Assembly (NCBI GenBank): GCA_951213105.1
Contig: OX578149.1
Location: 3,385,606-3,449,605, forward strand
DNA from: Amaurobius ferox
Taxonomy: Eukaryota; Arthropoda; Arachnida; Araneae; Amaurobiidae
Length of the DNA stretch: 64,000 bases
Direction: 5' to 3'
Every line of letters starts with the position of its first letter. The stretch's first letter is position 1. This document shows positions 22,415-34,214 of the stretch, in pieces. Position numbers and translations under genes: made by a program. The notes beneath the pieces were generated by a model. It was not told the DNA's origin. It worked only from the letters and a program-made list of their open reading frames with translations, and searched no databases.

Positions 22415-22657
22415 CCTTGAAGAAAGCAAGCATATGTCAGTTAGGTGACTACAATTGGTTCCAGGTCATTTTAAGCCCCTACTTCAGGCCAAAAGAACAG
22501 CATGCACCCTTAGCAACCGCCAAGAACGAACTGCCCAACGAACGGCTGTAGTGGTTGTTAAGAGCGCATATTGTTATTTTGGCCTGGAAAAGGGGGCTTA
22601 TAATGTCATCGAAGCACCTGTAGTCACCTAACTGACATATATATGCTTTCCTCAAGG
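22415..22657. mobile_element. 243-bp inverted-repeat MITE
   Basis: Left arm CCTTGAAGAAAGCAAGCATA then TGTCAGTTAGGTGACTACA is matched by the inverted right arm TGTAGTCACCTAACTGACAT then ATATATGCTTTCCTCAAGG. Inner arms also pair (TTCAGGCCAAAA with TTTTGGCCTGGA; TTTTAAGCCCC with GGGGGCTTATAA). No clear target duplication was identified, so the superfamily is open. Confidence 0.75.
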
Positions 22658-22696
22658 AAGTTTTCAGTCAAGTTATTGTCTTACAGCAGCAGTTTT

Positions 22697-22981
22697 GGAG
22701 TGAGATAACTGAGTGGTTAAGTCACGGAGATTGTACGCGGAGGACCCGAGTTCGATTTTCGGCTTTGCCTAAACTGTCCCCGTGTACGAGCACGTTAAAT
22801 TTGTAGGTAATTTGTAGGTTGTGTACTTCCGAGCGGTTGATAGCAAAGGAAGGAGTGTCGGTCCCTGTGGATGTCGCCCCCATTGGGTTCCAATCTAAAT
22901 TAGATGGCATTATCCCGGCGGTCTAAACAGATAACTTATACCTTCGGGTAGGTCGGACGGGCTAGGTCGAAAGAAAAATAT
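22697..22981 (+). mobile_element. tRNA-derived SINE, diverged copy, 10-bp TSD
   Basis: CAGCAGTTTT flanks it at 22687-22696 and 22982-22991. The head has an A-box-like GATAACTGAGTGGTTAAGTC and a B box GAGTTCGATTTTCGG at 22748-22762. The body shares GTCGGTCCCTGTGGATG and CCATTGGGTTCCAATCTAAA with the copy at 6713-7003, and the 3' end keeps GGTAGGTCGGACGGGCTAGG. It is older than the 6.7-kb copy, judging by its substitutions. Confidence 0.85.
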
Positions 22982-22991
22982 CAGCAGTTTT

Positions 22992-23598
22992 ATTTATTGT
23001 ACAATAAATATTTTTAATATTTTTAGGTCTATTTATATTTGTAAGCTAAGAGTTGTTTAGGAAAATCCATATAGTTGCCATGCATCCATATTATAATATA
23101 TAATAATTATAATGGATTCTAATATAAGAATAAACTAGTAGCAAAGCTGTTAATTAATCAAAAGAAAATCTGAAAGTTAATACACGTTAGCGCTTAATAT
23201 CAACTCTTAACTACCTATCAGTTGATTTTGACATAATAAATTAAAACGATGAACCCAGCAATAATACAAAAGTATCCAAATATTATTGTCTTAATATTTA
23301 AATATTTTTAAATTAAATATGTAAATAAATTGATCATCACTATAACCACACATTCAGCTAAATTAAAAAATCTTTAAAACAAAGCAATTTATAAAAAAAA
23401 TCTCATAAATAATATTTCTATGCAAAATTTGAATGACACGTTGATTGACATTTCTTATCACAACTAAAACGTTAATATTTTTATATTTTTATCAGGGTGG
23501 GTGGGCTGAGTATACCTCGTGATGGGGGGGGGGGGGGCGCTTAGCTCCCTTTGGCCTTTGCCTGACTACGGTGCTGTGCCAAACGTCCAGTGCCCATC
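22992..23598. other. No gene recognised; poly-G tract
   Basis: AT-rich, with a G-run at about 23525-23538 just outside the presumed end of the following hAT element. Confidence 0.4.
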
Positions 23599-26500
23599 AG
23601 GCAGCGGCGTACTGTGAATTTTTGGCAGAGGGGGGCAAAGATGGAGAATTGCACCCCTCCTTCCCTTACCAGATTACGAACTCGAGCTCGCGCGCGCACA
23701 CACGCACGCACACACACAAATTATTCATCTTGGAAATATCGAAATTTCTAGATTTATTGAACAGCTTTGTATTGAACAGATATTAGTACAATATTTTCCA
23801 TTATTAAATATTGTCGCAGGAGATCATATCCTATAAATGAACCCTGCGAGTTTTCGCGATTGCAAAGGTATCAATAACTTTGTCAGCATTGATTTTTTCG
23901 AATGTCTCCCCCTCATTATTCAACAATGCCAAGTCACTCAAGCGTTCTTGTCCCATAGATGATCTCAAATAAGACATAATCAATTTCAGTTTGCTGAAGG
24001 GTCTTTCACAACTAGCAATTGATACTGAAATTGTGAGCAGAATTTGCAAAGTAGTCTGGAGATTAGGGTACACTTCCTCTCCATATGAGATAATGAAATT
24101 CAGCAATTCTAATGGATGTATAATAGGCTCAATTACATCGCTCTCATTTCGATTTTTTAACAGCATTGCACAATCCAAAATTTCTTGATGCAGCTCCTTC
24201 CCATCAAAATCATTTTTGTAGTAGCTGGCAGTAGCACAACATTGTCTTTCCAATTCCTTATCCATATTGGGACTACTAAAAAGTTTCTGAACGTTCAGGA
24301 GAAATCCAAATCAAGTGTCGAGGTGACGCAACGTTGGAAACGCTCTCTGATTTCCCCTCCAATGCGGTCAGCGATGCTCCGTAGGATTCGCCCAATTTCT
24401 TCTTTGGCTGATAAGCCAGCATCTCTTGCTTGTTCACCCGGCATCATTGTGACACTTTTTACTCATTTCTGAACTGGAAGTCCCCAAGCAATGCAACTTC
24501 TTTCTCCTTTGCAAACGTGATTCATCACAGCTTTTCACGATTCTCAGTAAAATGTTGTTCAAGAGAGTTGATGTCAGCTGCCGCTTTCCTGAAATTCATT
24601 TTTGGATCGTGCAGTCTCTTTTGAACTCTATTCATCAAAGACCAAATTGAGCTCCAAAATGGGAGAAATGTCAAAAAATTGAATCTCAAAATGTTTTGAC
24701 AGAAGCTGATCTGCATCCTTTCTCGTTTTCTCTGTGGAGTACTTGTTAGAACACATCCTCTCCAGCACATTCACAATCTTCTCCAGATTCTTATGGAGAA
24801 CTGTAAGAGCTGCTTCCCGGGCACTCCAACGAGTTTCAGACTCTTTTTTGACAGACACGCCAACATCAGATATCAGCTGCCACCGAATTGTTGACTGAGA
24901 GAAGAATACATATAATGCCGCAACAGTTCCAAAAAATGTGACAGCCACAATTTCATTTCCAGCAGCATGCACTCCTACAAAATTCAGGCTGTGGTTGTCA
25001 CAATTCAAAAACAAAGCTTTGGGATTCCAATTCAAAATTTTTTGCTGCACACTGGTTAAATGACCGGACATCACAGCTGCATTGTCGTAGCATTGAGAGC
25101 GGCAGTCAGACAGAGGCAGCTCATCAGATTTTAGTTTGGTTAGAATTACTTTCTCAATCGCAGCAGCATCTTTCTCGTGAATTAAGATGTAGTCAATGAA
25201 TGCTTCTTTGACCGCAGCTGTTCTTTCTTCAAAGTCAATGTCGACATACCGAATAACCTGAGACATCTGCTCACGGTGTGCAGCATCCGGGGTAGAGTCA
25301 AACAGAATCCCAAAATATTTGCTTCTCCGAATTTTTTGCAGAATTGAGTTTCGGGTATCTTGAGCTGAAAGACCTATAAACTCATTCTGTATTCTTGGTG
25401 ATAAATAAGAGGGTGAGCCAGGATTGTCCTTGACATAGCCGATCTAGCAATGGATCATATCGCGCCAGCAACTTGATTAGCGCCAAAAAGTTTCCAGGAT
25501 TTGAAATTGCGGATAGTTGTTCTCGATGCACGCGCAAGGCAAGATTTTGTGATGCCAAATATTGGATGTAGTCAAGGATTCGCTTCAATAGTCCTCGCCA
25601 TTTTTCCCGTTCCGATTGGATTTTGTTGAGGAGGCTTTTTTTGTCTGGAGACGCCGTTCCATTTCTTTCCAAGTATTGAGTGACACCCGACGATATGTTC
25701 CATTTTCATGTTCAGGGATTTTTTCATCCAATTTCTTCCAATTTTGGAATCCACAGCCAAGCTCAAATTTTGATTTGTGGTTCTCAGGGGCACACGAGAA
25801 TAAAAGGCAAGAAGAGCAGTATGCTGCTCCCTTTTGAGGTGAAAAGAGTAACCAGGTTCGGTTCACCTTCTTCCCATCAGAAAGCTCTTGGGTAAACCAT
25901 TTCTTAGTCATAGAGCGACCATCAGTTGCAGAAAATGGACCATCTGCATTTTGGAATACTGCCGACCCCATTGTAATCATTTCAGTTCTATGTTCATGTG
26001 TTATAATGGGTCCATTTAGGTCAGAATGAAAGTCCAGTAGCCTATATCATTTTTATACGGATTACTTCAGGTATCAGTAGCTTAAACAGATGAATGAACA
26101 TTCAAAAATATTTGGATTTGTCACACATCTGTTTAAAAAAGTAAATAAATATTTGTTGAAAAATATTCACTCTATTTTAAGATACAAAATTAGTTTTAAA
26201 AGCGATATTGCCGATGTTGACTGTAATGAAACAAACAAAAAAAAAACCCGTAAAAAAAGTATTTAAATGCAAAAATGCCTTTATTAAAATATCATGTCTT
26301 ACACAAATTTAAGTTCATTACCATTTTACACTTGATTTTAAAGGTTTTCAAATACGTACCTACATTAAATATCCGAATATGTTCTTTGCTCATTTGTAAC
26401 TTTTAAAACATTTCTCCTTAAAGTAAACTTTTAAATTTAAAAATTATTTTATCTACATTTACATTTATTAAGTAATTATGTTTTAAATTAGATTTATATT

Positions 26501-27380
26501 TACATGTAAACTTTTTTTTTTATTAAAAATAAATGATTTTCAAATGTATTGTAAGTTTCTAATTGTCTATGTACATTTAAAATAATAAAAAAAATTTCAA
26601 ATGTTAGCGCCAGATTATTAAAATTCAACCTCTTTAAAATTACAAAGTAGTTTGATTCTTGTTTCTATTCTGATCTAAAATGTTCGAAATGACATGTCGA
26701 AAGATAACTACTATAAGGATGTTCGATGATTTCTGTCTAATTTTATGTGCACATTTTATATTTACTATTTCTACAAGCACTTTTTTAATTAAGAAGAATA
26801 GCTTAAAATGTATATTTCATCTATAGCTGGTATAAAGTATACTCCAAGATATTTTTCAAAGTAACTTCGAAATAAATTTTTATAAACATTCAAGCTTAAA
26901 AATAATTTACTGATATAAGGTTATATTATATATAGAACTTCAAATAATTTAAAACAAAATAGTCTGCAGATTATTAAAGAAAAATTGTATTCGAATATTT
27001 TAGCAACAGAATGTAGTTGTATCTCGACGGGTGCCTCTAAAATTGGATTCAGAACATTCATTTGTACCGGATTCAGAAGAAAGACACTGGATTCGCAGCA
27101 CAAAACATTTAATATGTACACATATTTACACTTTTAAATGCATATTTTTATTCATTTTGGCGGACGTGACTTCCATCCTCTAACATCTCGCTCCTTCCCC
27201 GACACAGGCTGCCCTCTGCGCACGTAAAGTTGTAGTTCTTTGACGAAGTCCCTTACACTACAACACACTCATTTACTAATTGTTAATGTTTAATCAATGT
27301 TCGTTTTTTCTCTCATTTTGCGCCCCCTAAATGGTTGGCGCCCGGGGCAATTGCACCCGGCCCCCCCCCCCACCCCACCC
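23599..27380 (-). mobile_element. Decayed TTF/ZMYM1-like hAT transposon
   Basis: A minus-strand transposase pseudogene occupies 23831-26010. Outer sequences look like element ends: CAGCGGCGTACTG at 23602 with GAATTGCACCCCTCC inward, and GGGCAATTGCACCCGGCCCC near 27350. CAGYGGCGTA termini with CCCC-rich subterminal sequence are usual for this hAT group. I could not find a matching right-hand CGCCGCTG end or an 8-bp duplication, so exact borders are uncertain and the right end may be lost in the poly-C tract. Confidence 0.7.
23831..26010 (-). pseudogene. ZMYM1/DUF4371-type hAT transposase, frameshifted
   Basis: Minus-strand pieces appear in family order. 25985-25585: a TTF-type zinc finger with WLLFSPQKGAAYCSSCLLF, GFQNWKKL and HE. 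25672-25382: a DUF4371-like helical part (HREQLS). 25384-24628: the catalytic core with GILFDSTPDAAHREQM, then CYDNAAVMSGHLTSVQQKI, NCDNHSLNFVGVHA and ETRWSAREAA. About 24650-24525: a linker. 24265-23831: the dimerisation domain with ISVSIASCERPFSKLKLIM, then RLSDLALL. At least four frameshifts separate the pieces. Domain order and long open runs show it was once a full transposase (about 700 residues). It differs in subfamily from the 654-1556 transposase. Confidence 0.88.
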
Positions 27381-28165
27381 ACCCACAAGGTATTTAGAAA
27401 TTAGAAAGAAGGTAGGTCAAACAGCGCAGGAGAATGCCATTGGTTCCCGCTCCGTGACGTCATATCGGGACTGAAGGGAATTTCTTCAATAGTTTCTATG
27501 CGTTTTTGAGCTCTTGTACGCTTTTCAAATGATTGCAAATTTCAATTATTATTGAACTTTTAGAAAATGATTTTATATTATAACAGATTTATGAATAATT
27601 TTAGCCTATGTTTTAATGAATTATCACAAACTTGCATGTTTAAGATACAATAAACGCGATTGCTCTATTTGGAAATGATAGAACAAAAATAATTAATAAT
27701 TAATTAAAAAAAGCTTAAATAGAAATTCCTTCTCCGTAATTGGAATTGATTGAACAATAATTGTAAAATAGAGCATAACGGTATTACCGTGTATTTCTTA
27801 TTTTCAATGAAGTACAGGGTTTAATACTAAAATAATGTATTTAATATATAAATTTCTGCTGTCACTTTTTGAATTTACAGGGTTCACATCCTATTAGAAC
27901 ATAATAATATCATCCCACTAGCTTAATGAAAAGCACTCTATACGGCTATCGACTCATCATAACTTTTGTTATACGGCTAATTTTAACTCCAGTCTAATAT
28001 TCATTTTCTAACTAATCTGTCATACGAATCACTGAAGCTTGAGTATTTTTATAAATTACATTTAATATGAGAACAAAATTTTCTGGCATTCGATTTAATA
28101 GTAAGAAAGTTTGTGATTAATTAGTAAAATGAATCCCATCATATATTGCATTACAATAAAAGTTT
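27381..28165. other. No gene recognised
   Basis: AT-rich sequence. A short GC-richer piece at 27415-27480 contains TCCGTGACGTCATATCGGG and may belong to the adjacent transposon. Confidence 0.4.
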
Positions 28166-29105
28166 TATTACTTTCCTTATATAAACAGTATAATGTATAA
28201 GGAAAGTATTGTGATGGTGTCGAAAATTCAAATTCGAGTTTTCGACGGGAGAGCACGTTTCAAGCATCCCTGATTACGAATCGAACATTTTTGAGGTGAT
28301 GTCTGTGCGTGTGTGTGCGTCAGTGAGTCTGTGGAGATGATATCTCACGAACAAATGAAGCGATTCGAATGAAATTTGGTATAAAAATTGCAATCCATGA
28401 ATACTGGAAGCATACTGTTTTTAAATACAATCGAATGTTCAGATCCTCCTAAATTTTCGAGTGATATTTTGAAAAAATCATCAAAAAATCGAAACATTAA
28501 ATAAAGTTACGCAAATAGACATTTATTATGTGATTTTTCCTTATAGAAAACAATTGACATAAACTTTAGAACCCTAGCATGAACCGTTCTCGAGATATTA
28601 CACATTTTTCAAATAAATTTATCAACCCCCTCCCCGCCCTCCCCCCCAAAAAATGTTAACTCTTGAGAAACATGTTCACTTTCCATATGTAATATCATGC
28701 GACAAATTGGGTGACATCATTCTCGTGGATCTAGATCGTTCCATTCCTGAGAAAAGATACTAATTGAGTAATACTTTTGTATTTGAACGCCAACAATTAT
28801 TTATCTGTTATAAGAATAAAATATTTCTCCATCCATAACGCTTGGTGAGATTTTGGAGACGAATTTGGCGGAATGTCGCCAACTTGGCGACTTTTTTATA
28901 TCTTGGCAAATTAACTAAAATCTCTCCAAATGGATAAAAACGACGCTAAATCAATGAAACTGGACGACTAATTGACGAAAATTCAATATCTTGGCAAGAA
29001 TACAAGTATCTACTATAAGAAAAACCTTTTTTTTTTTACTGTAAAAGTAGTCAAATCATTGCATTATATAAGGTAAGTCATGTGCTGCCCACATCAGCTT
29101 TTTTT
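28166..29105 (+). repeat. R2 repeat, most complete copy (~940 bp)
   Basis: It starts TACTTTCCTTATATAAACAG then TATAATGTATAAGGAAAGTA, a palindrome equivalent to that of R1. It continues with an ATTCGAGTTTTCGACGGG block and a GTGTGTGCGTCAGTGAGTCT stretch. The interior is rich in GCCAACTTGG/GCCAAATT phrases, and it ends AAGTCATGTGCTGCCCACAT. The order of parts is the same as R1, but most of the interior is unrelated by eye. Confidence 0.78.
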
Positions 29106-29764
29106 TTTTTTGCATTTATGATTGGCTGTCTTTTTTAGGAATCTAGTTTTTAATAGGTGACGTTACTACATTTTTAACATGTATAATTTTAATTTATATT
29201 TGCAATTAATTCATTAGTCCTGTTTTGGTATTTATGTTTTGTTTTGTAAAATAAAATATATTCAACTATTATTACTGTAACTTTTAAAGACAACTTTTTA
29301 AAAGAGTTATGTGTTACACGAGCGTATACTAAAATGAAAATTGTTTCGCTGGGAAAATATTTAGATATTGCTACAGTTTATGTAGATTCTAAATCGAACT
29401 GCAATAAGTTTGTATTATCCCCGTATGTCATTGATTTGTGGGCGCTTTAAAATTCTGCAGAACCAATAGTGGAATTCCTTGAGACTGAAGATCCCAGTAA
29501 CTATTTAAATCAAAAGTATGATGTGACAGCACACAACTAGTCCTATATAATGAAATTAATTTAACTTTTTTACAGTGAAAAAATGATGTATAAGATCCAC
29601 GGCACTGGTTTTTTAATACAAGATAGTACATTTGACATTTTTCCAGATCACAGCTATTTCGCAATACCCAATTCACTTATATTTCACACAACTCTAAATT
29701 GGCAATTATCAATATTGATGGCATCAGCAATAATCAATGTACTCAATATATTTTAATATTTTAA
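29106..29764. other. No gene recognised
   Basis: AT-rich spacer between two R2 copies, without recognised features. Confidence 0.4.
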
Positions 29765-30540
29765 GAATTAATCCATTAATTTGGCGTCATTTTTGCAATT
29801 TTTACGACAATGGCGATATTTCGCCAAATTGGGACCAAGTTCGCAAAATTTATCACCAAGTGTCAAAAACAGACGAAGTGAACAGCATTTCTTACATATA
29901 AATGACTGCTGTTGAATTGTTATACGTCAAAATGCAAAACTATAACTCAAAATACTTTCTCTCGCGAATAGAACGAACTAGATTCCCGAGAATGATGTTA
30001 ACAAATTTATCGCATATTATTACATATGTAAATTGAACAATTTCACAATAATTTATACTTTTTAATTCTATTGGATTTTTTTGAAAAATTTATTTGAAAC
30101 ATGTGCGATATCTTGAGAACGATTCCAGCTAGAGTTTTAAAGTTTATGTGTCATTCGTTTTCTAATGAAAAATTATATAGGAAATGATCCTTTGTGTAAC
30201 ATTATTAAAAGTTCTAATTTTTAAATGATTCTTTCAAAATTTCATTCGAAAATTTGTGGGTGTTCTAAACATACAATTGCATTTAAAATCAATAGGGTTC
30301 CAGTATTCGCTAATTTTAATATTTGCACCAAATTTCGTTCGAAAAGCTCCGGTCTTTCGGGAGATATCGCACAGACTCACGGACACACACATGCAGACAT
30401 CACCTCAAAAACTTTCGATTCGAGTTCAATTCAGCAATAATTGAAACTTGCTTTTTCCTCGAAAATTCGAATTCGAATTTTCAACCCCGTCACAATATTT
30501 CCCAATGCATTATACTATGTATATAGGGAAAGTGATGACT
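29765..30540 (-). repeat. R2 repeat, reverse copy
   Basis: Reverse orientation. It contains GGCGTCATTTTTGCAATTTT-type phrases, AGATTCCCGAGAATGATGTT, and ends with the palindrome remnant ATTATACTATGTATATAGGG plus AAAG. Confidence 0.72.
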
Positions 30541-32046
30541 ACATCACCGTTTTATTTCCTACCAGAATTTTATTTTTGAAAGCTGAATTAATCATGGAAT
30601 GGAAAATGCCCTGAGCATATTGTAGTACGATTAAAAGTAATTTTACCTTTCAACTTTTAATTAGCCATTCATTTTGTAACTTTGGAGCTTTATAAACTTA
30701 TTCAAGCTTACATCCACTTCTTTGTTTTTCTTCGTATATCTATAACAGTAGTACCGCATAATTCATCATTGCTCCATCAATATTATAACTGTTATAAAAA
30801 CTAATTAATTACTTGAAAATAATTGCAGCTCAATTAATTTTTCAAGGATAATAATATATATTATTACTGTATATTCAATCAAAGCTCTTAGACTAAAGCA
30901 ATACTAAAAAATAACAGAATTATTTGACAAAATAAAGCCTTCAATTTCCATAGAATCCTCATATCTTCCTCTCTGCTTGTCCCGTTGTGACGTCAAAAAA
31001 GTCAAGACTCCTCCCACCCCTAAAAGCGGCTTTCGTGCGTTTGATGTTTGACCACCCCTGACCCACACACACACACACACGGTACGCCACTATCACCAGG
31101 AATAAAGCAGCCTGCTGGGTTTGCAACGTCAAACTGAATGGATACCACCCGCGGGGTTTGCAGCTTCAAACGGAATGGATGCCACCTGTAAAGACGGCAC
31201 TGGTATATAGAATCGAGGAGTCATTACAGATAAGATCTCTTTAGGTAGACAAAAGAGTCATCTCTACTTCGTGGTAATTATTTAAATTATTTATTGTTAT
31301 TACTGGAGGGAAACAGCTATTTTTTGGAAATGGCTGTATGTAAATATCCCATTTCTCTTTGAATTAGGTGGTCAGTCGAAAAAGTTCTGGTAACCAGGTG
31401 TTTTTGTCATTAGCGTAAACATGTTTCCTGGGAGTCAAGATGAGCTTGGTTTGTGTGCGAGATAGTTTAGGGAGTTATAGTAAAAAAGATGTCAACAAGG
31501 CTGAACTGAAATGTGACATTTACGTTGATAGGATTTTCTTTCAATTATTTTTATGTTTAAAAAATTTCATTTTTTGGTATTTAGTATAATATGAAGTTAG
31601 AAAAAAATCTTGAAATTTCCCAGAGGGGGCAAAGCCCCCTCTGTGAAAGTTCAGCTGGGGCTCGTGCCCCTCTGCCCCCCCCCCCCCTCCCGTAGTCGGC
31701 GCCTATGTACGCCACTGATATATATACATTTCAATCTATGAATAATCTCACACACACAATGATGCTAAGTCCAGACAGACGAATGTGTTCAAAAAGAAAA
31801 TATAACAAGAACTTTAATATATACTTTTCGTGTTTTGAAGAGAAATGCTGCCACGTATTGAACAATTTTGAGAATGTTTTTTGTTGAAACCAATGCATTT
31901 TTTTTTCATCAGCGCATGCTCATTGCAAAGGAAATTCCTCCATTCTTACTTCACTGCAGTTCGTTCTGAATTTCAGAAGTTATTTGTGTTGGTAGACATC
32001 CTGGTTTGATTTTCTATTTATTTATTATTTTATTACTTTTATAGAT
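30541..32046. other. No gene; transposon-end-like pieces
   Basis: An (AC)n tract at ~31062-31080 is followed by GGTACGCCACT. At 31620-31716, a C-run and TAGTCGGCGCCTATGTACGC then CACTG resemble a hAT right terminus. At 31130-31190, a ~36-bp phrase with GGGTTTGCA occurs twice. No partner end or target duplication was established. Confidence 0.4.
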
Positions 32047-32348
32047 GACTAAAAAATGTACCCAGCGTTGCTCGGGTTTTAAAATGGACGGTCGTGGTGT
32101 AGCCTTGTGTGCACCCACGCAACTGTATTTTATTTTTATTATTAGCGACCGTATTGTTAAAACGTTATTTGGTTTTCAAGAATTCACTGTGAGTTCTGGT
32201 GTAGTATTTACTAGAACTTTGCATTTTAAATTCCGGCAACGTCGGGTACATTTTCTAGTCAAAAATAAACTAGACCACAATGTAAAACGCAGCATAAATA
32301 AAGTTGCTTAACTTTATTTGCGCTGCATTTTACGTTGTGACCTAGTTT
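32047..32348. mobile_element. Inverted-repeat element with two nested hairpins
   Basis: Outer pair: 32047-32085 (GACTAAAAAATGTACCCAGC ...) with 32223-32260 (... GTCGGGTACATTTTCTAGTC inverted). Second pair: 32267-32305 with 32310-32348, two 39-bp arms around the 4-base loop GCTT. No coding potential. A MITE-like origin is likely, but the superfamily is unknown. Confidence 0.75.
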
Positions 32349-32938
32349 CTTATAGTCTTCAATAGTCATTCTACTGTAAAAAGTATTTTTTGACATTAAA
32401 AATTAGTATTTTTCTATTTAATTTTTTAAGTATTAAAAATGCATATTACCGAAACATTTTACACTTTAATAACTTTTGAATTTAAGCATTTTAGTAAATA
32501 AATTTCTCTACATCTAAATCAGTTTTAAATATTAAAATGTTATTAACTATATTAAGTAATTAAATTTTTTTTTAATGAAATATTTAAATACTGATAAATT
32601 ACCTAAGCTAAATCATAATTTGTATGATTTTTATATTGTCTAAACGTTTCTAAAAGACTTCAAATATTTGCGAGTTTACAAATATAAAAGCAATTGCTTG
32701 GCACTTCGTTTCCTGTATGAACCAGTTGCCTTGCACGAAATCGATCGAGTAGTTTCTCCGAGTCGAAAACTCTGCAAGCGCAAGCATGCGCAGATAGGAT
32801 GTCATTCCTGCAATGACAACTAAGTCCAGGGTTGCCAATTTGGCCTTTTTATGGCCAAATTTATCAATTTTAACCTTTTCATTCAAATTTCTTTGGCCAC
32901 AAGTTTTCTGTTCTGATCATTTGGAACTTTTTTTGAAG
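32349..32938. other. No gene recognised
   Basis: AT-rich sequence. A GC-richer piece at 32700-32840 (CGAGTCGAAAACTCTGCAAG) is not assignable. Confidence 0.4.
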
Positions 32939-33560
32939 AAATGTGTTATTTAAAGAAATTTTTTTTAAAAGCAAAAGTGTACATCGAATATGCTCGATCG
33001 CACGTAATACAAAATGTAGTAAATTTAGCATTAGAAGCAAATGGGAAAGAAAATACGTTTCTGTTGCTCATGGATGAATCAATAAATATTGCAATTCTAA
33101 AATACCTGTTGAAGACCTAGACCACACGACCAACCCAAAGGCTTATGGTAGCTTAATGTGTGACCGGTCTAAAATACCTGTGTATTGTTGTGATATATTT
33201 AATTCAAAAATGTAGCATCTGTCGAAATTGTGTTTTTAGACCTGCATCCTGTGTCCTCTGCAACAGCACAATGTTTTTTTGATGCCATAAAACTGAAATT
33301 GAGTTAATATGATAGGAACTTATGAAATTGCATAGATTTTGCAAGTGATAGGGCTACTTTTATGATCGAACATGCGAATTTAGTGTGACCACAAATATGG
33401 GTGCGCATAGAACTTTCTACCTAAGTGTCTGTGTGTGTGTGTGGGGGGGGGGGGCATACAACATTGATGGGTTAAATGTCCCCTTGCCCGCCCATGGACA
33501 CAAATAAAGGAAGTTACACAACATTGTGTGCAATTGAAGTGTGTTTTTGCATTTTTACAT
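32939..33560 (+). pseudogene. Fossil hAT-family transposase fragment
   Basis: Broken frames on the + strand read IEYARSHVIQNVVNLALEAN, then FLLLMDESINIAILKYL, VIYFNSK, FLDLHPVSSATAQCFFDAIK and CIDFASDRATFMIEHANL. The order D-E-S-x(I)..KYL, then FLxLxPV..A..L(F/Y)DALK, then CIxFASDGAxxM resembles the catalytic core of DUF4371-type hAT transposases, with decay (G to R in the ASDGA motif). Several stops and frameshifts occur. A 58-bp mini-retroposon splits the KYL motif at 33110-33167. Sequence after about 33380 is too decayed to read securely. Confidence 0.6.
33110..33167 (-). mobile_element. 58-bp hairpin mini-retroposon with 14-bp TSD
   Basis: TCTAAAATACCTGT is present at 33096-33109 and 33168-33181. 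The insert, read on the minus strand, has stem halves GGTCACAC and GTGTGGTC, the inner phrase AAGCTACCATAAGCC and TTTGGGTTGGTC, and a tail TAGGTCTTCA. It matches the 5996-6051 unit at most positions. It interrupts a fossil hAT coding sequence, which confirms that it inserted after that sequence. Confidence 0.85.
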
Positions 33561-34214
33561 CCAACATGCATTGAAAAATTTCTATCCAACCTTAAAATTT
33601 TTATGAGTGTGATTTTACTGTGGTTAACAAACAGTAACTTAAGAAATTATCTCTATTTTATGTTTGCTACATCTATTCAGTCATCTAACATTGATCTATG
33701 TAATTTATCTAATGAAATGTTACATTTAATTACAAATAATTTCAATGAAATGGAGCAGAAACAATATAGAAAAATCACTGTAACAGATTGGACACCAGAA
33801 AATGATTTTAAAAACAATTAAATTTCAAAAGATACTATCAAATTTCAGCTTAGTATTTACTGCACTACCAAATCTTCAAGCAATTAGCAGCATATGTATG
33901 TAATCTTGTAACTCAAGCAATGTTATTGAATGAATATTTTTCCTTGTGAAATGACAAAAGTAAGAAACAGTACCACTTCATCTTCTAGAAACAATAATTA
34001 AAATCTGAGCATGTTTTTAAAAATTCTGTCTGCTGCAATGATTTGCATATTATGAATATAATGCAAAATAAATAAGTAATTTATGATGGTGTGTACATTT
34101 CATTTTTGATAGAACTATTGGGTATTTTTATTATCTTTTACATACTTAAATCGTGCATACATATTTTCGGAAAATTTAAGAGGTTTGATATTGCTAAAGC
34201 TGGTAATAGAAATC
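33561..34214. other. No gene recognised
   Basis: AT-rich sequence after the fossil hAT fragment. An open frame at 33528-33821 has no recognisable domain. Confidence 0.35.

Noticed and set aside
31600..31716. Right end of a hAT element (GTACGCCACTG)
   Set aside because: Looks like a terminus, but no matching left end or 8-bp duplication could be located; left as a note only.
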